DNA from: a virus
Virus record (IMG/VR): IMGVR_UViG_3300032116_015700
Span: 1 to 64,000 of that record
Direction: 5' to 3' (one strand)
DNA length: 64,000 bases
Shown here: piece after piece, positions 61,301-64,000 of the stretch
How the letters are laid out: every line of letters starts with the position of its first letter
Position numbering within the stretch: position 1 is the first letter of the stretch
Notes under the pieces: model-generated
What the model was told of the DNA's origin: nothing
Seen by the model: the letters and a program-made list of their open reading frames with translations, nothing else
Databases searched by the model: none
Made by a program: the position numbers and the translations under genes

Positions 61301-64000
61301 TTGCTTGAGATGGGTATCTATAATAAAACTCCCCTGCCTCTATACTTCTTTCATTACCACCATAAACTAAATCAGTTGCAACTGCATCTAAAATATAACC
61401 AACATCTCTTTTACATGTTTGTTCGTTATATGATGCAGTACTCCAACTTGCAGAAACATATGCGATAACTTCATCGGCAATAAATCCTTTATTATTGTAA
61501 ATCAACTCTCTTGCCTGCAATCTATTTTGAGATACTTTACTAAATGTATTACCTCTTAATAGTTTATCTGCCAAATCTCTTGCATATCCAATACCAGTAA
61601 CAGTTTCTTGTATTTGTGAGCCTGTTGCTTCTGATGGATAAAGGTAATAATAAACTCCTGCTTTAATTGTTCTTTCGTTGCCACCCCACTTAACATCAGT
61701 TGCCACTGCGTCAATTATATAACCAACATCTCTCTTACAAGTATTTTGGTCATAAGAATGAGATGCCCAAGAAGAAGATAAATATGCAATTGTTTCTTCT
61801 TGAATAAATCTTTTGTTGTTTACTAAAATATCATGTGCAACTAATGATTGTGAATTTGGATATGATAATACCGTATTTACAATTAGTTTTTGTGCTAATC
61901 TACTTGCATAGAATACTCCATCTAAAGTTTGATTTAATTGTGAACCTTGTGCTTGAGATGGGTAATCGTAATAAAATTTACCGTTTACTACTGATGCGGA
62001 GTTACTATTCCAAATAAGGTCTTCAGCTGCGCCACTAATAATTAATCCAACATCTCTACGGCATTTTTCTTCATCATAAGATGCAGTTGACCAAGATGAA
62101 CTCAAATAAGCAATAACTTCATTTTGTATGAATGGTATATTTTGTTTTAATATTCCGTATGCTGCTAATACAGCCGATGAAGATACCGATGAAGTATATG
62201 ATGATGTAGGTAAATTTGCTATAAATGAACCAGTACCATTTGATATAATATTTGTTACTATTGAAATAGATGCCGATATTGCATTTACTTCGGTTTGTGT
62301 TGCAGATGATGCAGAAATGTATTGTGGTGTTGATGTAACTTTAATATTATTTACAGTATTTAGAACAAGTGTTGGTAAAGAGCCTGTACCATTTTCTAAT
62401 ATATTAATTACTCTATTAAAACTAGAAGTTATATTATTAGCTAATGATTTAGATACTGCAACTGATGATGAATATTGAGTTTCATTTGTTATTCTCAACA
62501 ATGCGTTTACATTCTTTACCAATGTTGGTAATGAGCCAGTTCCTTCTTTCACAATATCTAAAACAATATCAAAACTATTGTTTGAGCCAGTAATAAATGT
62601 ATTAGATATAGATGCGGTTGAAATAAATTGAGGATAGTTTGTATTTTTAATTAATCCACTTGCATTATTTACCAAATTTGGAATTGAACCAGTACCATTT
62701 GCTATAATATCCAATACTATATTAAAACCAGTAGTTACTTTTGCAGAATCAGATGGAAGTGGTTGTACCGATGAACTAAATTGATTATTAGTTAAACGTA
62801 TAACACCCTTTATTGAAGAAGATGTAATTGTTGGTATTGCAGAAATACCTTTATCTATAATATTAATTACATTTCCAAATGATTGAGATACAATGTTTTT
62901 ATCGGTTTGATTTACAATACTTGAAGTAATTGTTTGTACTTCACTAGTCTTTTTAATACCATTTTCAGTATTTGAAACTAAAGTTGGAAACGCAGAACTA
63001 CCACTTTCAATAATTTTTGCTACATTATCAAAACTATCTTCTATTGCCTTACCACCAATCGCAACCAACTTTGCCAAATCTCTCGTAAATCTTACTGCAT
63101 CGGTTGTTTCGGTTACTTGTGCATCCGTTGCTTGTGATGGGTATAAGAAATAGAATCTTCCTGCAGTAATTGCTCTCTCATTTCCACCATATACTAAATC
63201 AGTTAAAACATTATCAGTTATAAATCCAACATCTCTAAAGCATTTAGATTGTATATAATTTAATGTTGGATATGTATCGTTCACATACTCAATAGTATTT
63301 TGTTGTAAGAATGTTCTATTATCTTTTACTAATTTTCTTGCGGCTAATACAGCTTCAGATGGATTAGTTAAACTAACATTCTTAATAATATTTTGTACTA
63401 ATTGATTTGCGTAATAAACACCTGTTATAGTTGGGTCTAATTGCTGAGATACGGAAGGTTCTCCACCCACCGTTGCTGCAGATGGATATCTATAATAAAA
63501 ATCACCAGCAACAATACTTCTTTCATTTCCACCATATACCAAATCAGTTCTTACTGCATCTAAAATATATCCCACATCTCTTTTACACTTAGCCTCATTA
63601 TAATAAACTCCACTCCAAGAAGATGAAACATATTCTACAACTTCTGCCGCAATAAGTTCTTTGTTTCTTCTTATTAACTCACTTGCGTTTATTGAATTAA
63701 GTGAAGCTTGTGTGAATGTTTCTCCAACAACAATCTTTTGTGCTAATCTACTTGCGTAGTTGATAGCATCAGTTGTTTGAATTAATTGTGAACCAGTTGC
63801 TGCCGATGGATATGTAAAATAGTAATCCGCTGCTATTCTAGTTCTTTCATTACCGCCATAGATAATATCAGTTCTGATTGCATCTAAAATATATCCAATA
63901 TCCCTTCTACAAGTTGTTTCATTGTAATCAAAACTTCCCCAAGATGAACTCATATATGCTATGGTTTCATCTGCTATAAAATCTTTGTTATTCAATATCA
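55368..64000 (-). CDS. Giant 19-repeat virion protein, 5' end outside window
   Basis: At least 2875 aa, still open at the window edge. The first possible initiator inside the window is only a TTG (63995) in the middle of a repeat, so the true start lies beyond. I count 19 copies of a ~90-residue repeat: NKxFIQxETIAYLSSSW, then YxExKCxRDVGYIIDAVATDLLYGGNERS, then AGxYYYLYPSxAT. Each has one invariant Cys. Three linker blocks of a different type (GTGSxPTLVxNT repeats) interrupt the series, each followed by a variant repeat with GLIISGAAxDL. Similar repeats occur in cyanophage and pelagiphage virion proteins. The C-terminal ~130 residues are non-repetitive. Confidence 0.8.
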   Translation of the reverse strand, partial: ILNNKDFIADETIAYMSSSWGSFDYNETTCRRDIGYILDAIRTDIIYGGNERTRIAADYYFTYPSAATGSQLIQTTDAINYASRLAQKIVVGETFTQASLNSINASELIRRNKELIAAEVVEYVSSSWSGVYYNEAKCKRDVGYILDAVRTDLVYGGNERSIVAGDFYYRYPSAATVGGEPSVSQQLDPTITGVYYANQLVQNIIKNVSLTNPSEAVLAARKLVKDNRTFLQQNTIEYVNDTYPTLNYIQSKCFRDVGFITDNVLTDLVYGGNERAITAGRFYFLYPSQATDAQVTETTDAVRFTRDLAKLVAIGGKAIEDSFDNVAKIIESGSSAFPTLVSNTENGIKKTSEVQTITSSIVNQTDKNIVSQSFGNVINIIDKGISAIPTITSSSIKGVIRLTNNQFSSSVQPLPSDSAKVTTGFNIVLDIIANGTGSIPNLVNNASGLIKNTNYPQFISTASISNTFITGSNNSFDIVLDIVKEGTGSLPTLVKNVNALLRITNETQYSSSVAVSKSLANNITSSFNRVINILENGTGSLPTLVLNTVNNIKVTSTPQYISASSATQTEVNAISASISIVTNIISNGTGSFIANLPTSSYTSSVSSSAVLAAYGILKQNIPFIQNEVIAYLSSSWSTASYDEEKCRRDVGLIISGAAEDLIWNSNSASVVNGKFYYDYPSQAQGSQLNQTLDGVFYASRLAQKLIVNTVLSYPNSQSLVAHDILVNNKRFIQEETIAYLSSSWASHSYDQNTCKRDVGYIIDAVATDVKWGGNERTIKAGVYYYLYPSEATGSQIQETVTGIGYARDLADKLLRGNTFSKVSQNRLQARELIYNNKGFIADEVIAYVSASWSTASYNEQTCKRDVGYILDAVATDLVYGGNERSIEAGEFYYRYPSQATTSQLGPTLSGIKHAKHMVEQILNNRVFVTASLSVQTTYNLVKENKDLVQTETIGFLNSAWSFFQYDQIKCRRDVGYIIDAVATDILYGGNERSREAGEYYYLYPSLAIVEGDGNDEGQLDQTLDGIKHAKGLVEKVAKNITLLQPTNSELTAWNLLRQNKQLIQKETIAFLSSSWTNVGGFTFNELSCSRDVAYIIDNVATDLLYGGNERSSKAGEYYYLYPSAAVYTSSISPTTNAQKGPTIDGIQFAAGISQKVISSQLLTSPTEFVSSSYNLLKNNRTFIQNETIQFIDAFYPYLRYNREKCRRDVGYIVDNVATDLWYGGNQRSIIAGDYYYRYPSKATKVDQVVETVAGVEYAKSLSKKIVQNLQLSSPTLVSNTNANIRVSHITPITSSISATTVEINKVSSSFALVTEIIAGGLNVVPPLVTNSSSSIKVSNESQITSSVSASSIEVGITTASFGLIRDIIYWGSASVPDSLANNYNYGFQLSTPTLLHISSITQSLGSGTYNTQTASISSSFGNVINIINNGTGSIPTLVSNTSSSIKTTTATAISITGSGSEINRIGNLFGIVLNIVNTGTSVIPTLIPNTSASIKVTATPQIISGSSADRLQAKLISSSFSLVIDTLLNDGTSSVVYEAPAITPNTNAKINNAYNLLLDNKQMIIDETIAFMSSSWSTFVYNEASCSRDVGLIISGAAFDLLYGGNSASFVNGRFYFDYPSQATGSQLDQTVTALKFAGGMAEKVVRNTVLTHFSSSFVSSSWASLRTNKQFIVSESIAYLSSSWQGFVYSQSKCERDLGYIIDAVATDILYGGNERSIIAGRYYYDYPSEATDEQLEPTLTGVRHARGLAMNIVSGSTFVSPSANNQTAYNLIKNNKTFIQEETVAFVNAKWPELDYIESKCRRDVGYIVDAVATDLLYGGNERSNKAGEFYYLYPSLATESEQVVETTTAIDYARRLTEQIINSNLIAEPQIILNTANNIKVTGTTQYSASYSASAYEVNRVSSSFAVVTNIVEVGTGSIPSLISNTSESIKFTNANQYITASSNYGTTYEASLISASISIVTNIVAIGTASLPTPVVYTTPSTASNVYYAYNLLKENIGFIQNETIAYISSSWSTASYDETKCKRDVGLIISGAAEDMLFGVDSASIVNGKFYFESASQATDSQLNYTLDGLFYASKLAQKVLQNIEYQTASIERTTAWTLLNQNKPFIQNETIAYISSSWVTGSNSDVAFTYNEDKCKRDISHIIDAVATDVYYGGNERIRTAGLYYYLYPSAATGSQLDETLDAMRYAGQLAQKVIVNTQFFTASIYASASHALMKQNKAFIQEETIAYVSSSWVGLQYTESKCRRDVGHLIDAVSTDILYGGNERSAKAGLYYFLYPSLATGSQLESTVNAIDYAGGIAKNIIQNKVFVTASQVVSASVALLRSNREFIQEETLHYLTSSWANFNYDKAKCRRDVGYIIDGVATDLLYGGNERTVMSGEFYFKYPSKATLLGDGDGDGQLKQTNDGINYASRIAQKVIQNVEFNTASLAVSSSVYLLRENKNFIAAEAIAYVSSSWSGVKYNEASCSRDVKYLIDAATTDLLYGGQERSVIAGTYYYLFPSRATNAGVPSEQNQLDPTITGVRYAGRLASKSVTNPTYVDVWVASGSLMRTAQLLTFNKPLIQKETITFLSSSWSTLKYNEVSCSRDLGFIIDAIRTDLVYGGNERSIEAGSYYYRIPSVAIAESYTDNGEVGQKKQTVDGINFARGIAEKLVRNTQLTYLAPSTKRRQAAARLVAAKDELKQRAIGYTNGAFPYLVYNEASCSRDTGLIVDACATDLLYGGNERAIAAASSYYTGQYGSAQAVISSQKLETLETNRYLRTRAEFIAAGAPLESFGSLIVATGIDYSYNGSGVTFKALPPNQGGSGVANPAFEITELGGGRIFFTSGNQDGDFRIGTGLSINQATGTLVGRTFSKSLFSLVTPFSLALQI
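55780..63970 (-). repeat. Nineteen RDVGYIIDA repeats
   Basis: Units of roughly 270-300 bases, grouped in blocks separated by three linkers of GTGSxPTLV-type repeats. The conserved core is C-x-RDVGYIIDAVATDLLYGGNERS. Confidence 0.85.

Noticed and set aside
63993-64000. Complete start of the 19-repeat protein at 63995
   Set aside because: The codon is TTG in the middle of a repeat and the frame is open to the edge, so the gene continues beyond the window.

Overview
The window looks like part of a large, AT-rich, tailed (T4-like, contractile-tail) phage that infects a Bacteroidetes host. Every gene I accept lies on the minus strand, so transcription runs from high to low coordinates. The phage assignment rests on a sheath, tail tube, tape measure, baseplate hub, LysM baseplate protein, giant fibres, endolysin, and UvsX-, gp32-, gp41- and RNase H-like replication proteins. 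The host inference rests on promoters of the Bacteroidetes form (TTG, exactly 20 bases, TATATTTG/A), a DUF5522-type cysteine protein, a Bacteroidetes-type histone H1-like protein and a Flavobacteria-like signal peptide. I saw no integrase, insertion sequence, CRISPR array or tRNA.

Layout in transcription order. 64000-33145 is about 31 kb of fibre and adhesin genes. It holds a giant 19-repeat protein (5' end outside the window), a 310-aa structural protein, a 3513-aa fibre with two cupredoxin-like domains and about 1000 residues of proline-free Gly-X-X triplets, a PKD/BspA-like adhesin, a probable fibre-assembly protein, two small fibre-related proteins, and a 2872-aa fibre ending in an S74-type chaperone. 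33108-19264 is the tail module: three small proteins, sheath, tube, a tail-assembly chaperone pair joined by a probable programmed frameshift, tape measure, baseplate proteins and hub. 19224-18851 is a complete tmRNA gene (ssrA) with its own promoter and terminator. 18787-10444 holds a small protein, a family A DNA polymerase without an obvious exonuclease, a secreted nuclease, a 1434-aa multidomain protein with a ParB-like motif, and an endolysin. 10217-5563 is the replication block: ssDNA-binding protein, UvsX/RecA, 5'-3' exonuclease, DnaB-type helicase and the H1-like protein. 5374-1 is nucleotide and small-molecule metabolism: a B12-dependent ribonucleotide reductase, a DUF5522 protein, thioredoxin, asparagine synthetase, a GNAT acetyltransferase and a DNA methyltransferase cut by the window edge.

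Two promoter classes can be read from the sequence. Class A (ATTTGG, 20-base spacing from TTG, TATATTTG/A) stands before the polymerase-side small gene, tmRNA, ssDNA-binding protein, helicase, asparagine synthetase and one small protein. Class B (TATTTATA on the coding strand, no TTG partner) stands 16-56 bases before the start codons of tail and fibre genes. In three cases class B directly follows a strong intrinsic terminator, so the tail region looks like a chain of separate late units.

The least ordinary items are the tmRNA with a 24-residue tag, the apparent +1/-2 frameshift at a run of seven T in the tail chaperone gene, the late-box motif that is the reverse complement of the T4 late promoter, promoters embedded in terminators, and the cupredoxin-like domains in a fibre. 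Stretches without genes are short. The only gene-free gap over 300 bases (18788-19263) is filled by the tmRNA and its signals.
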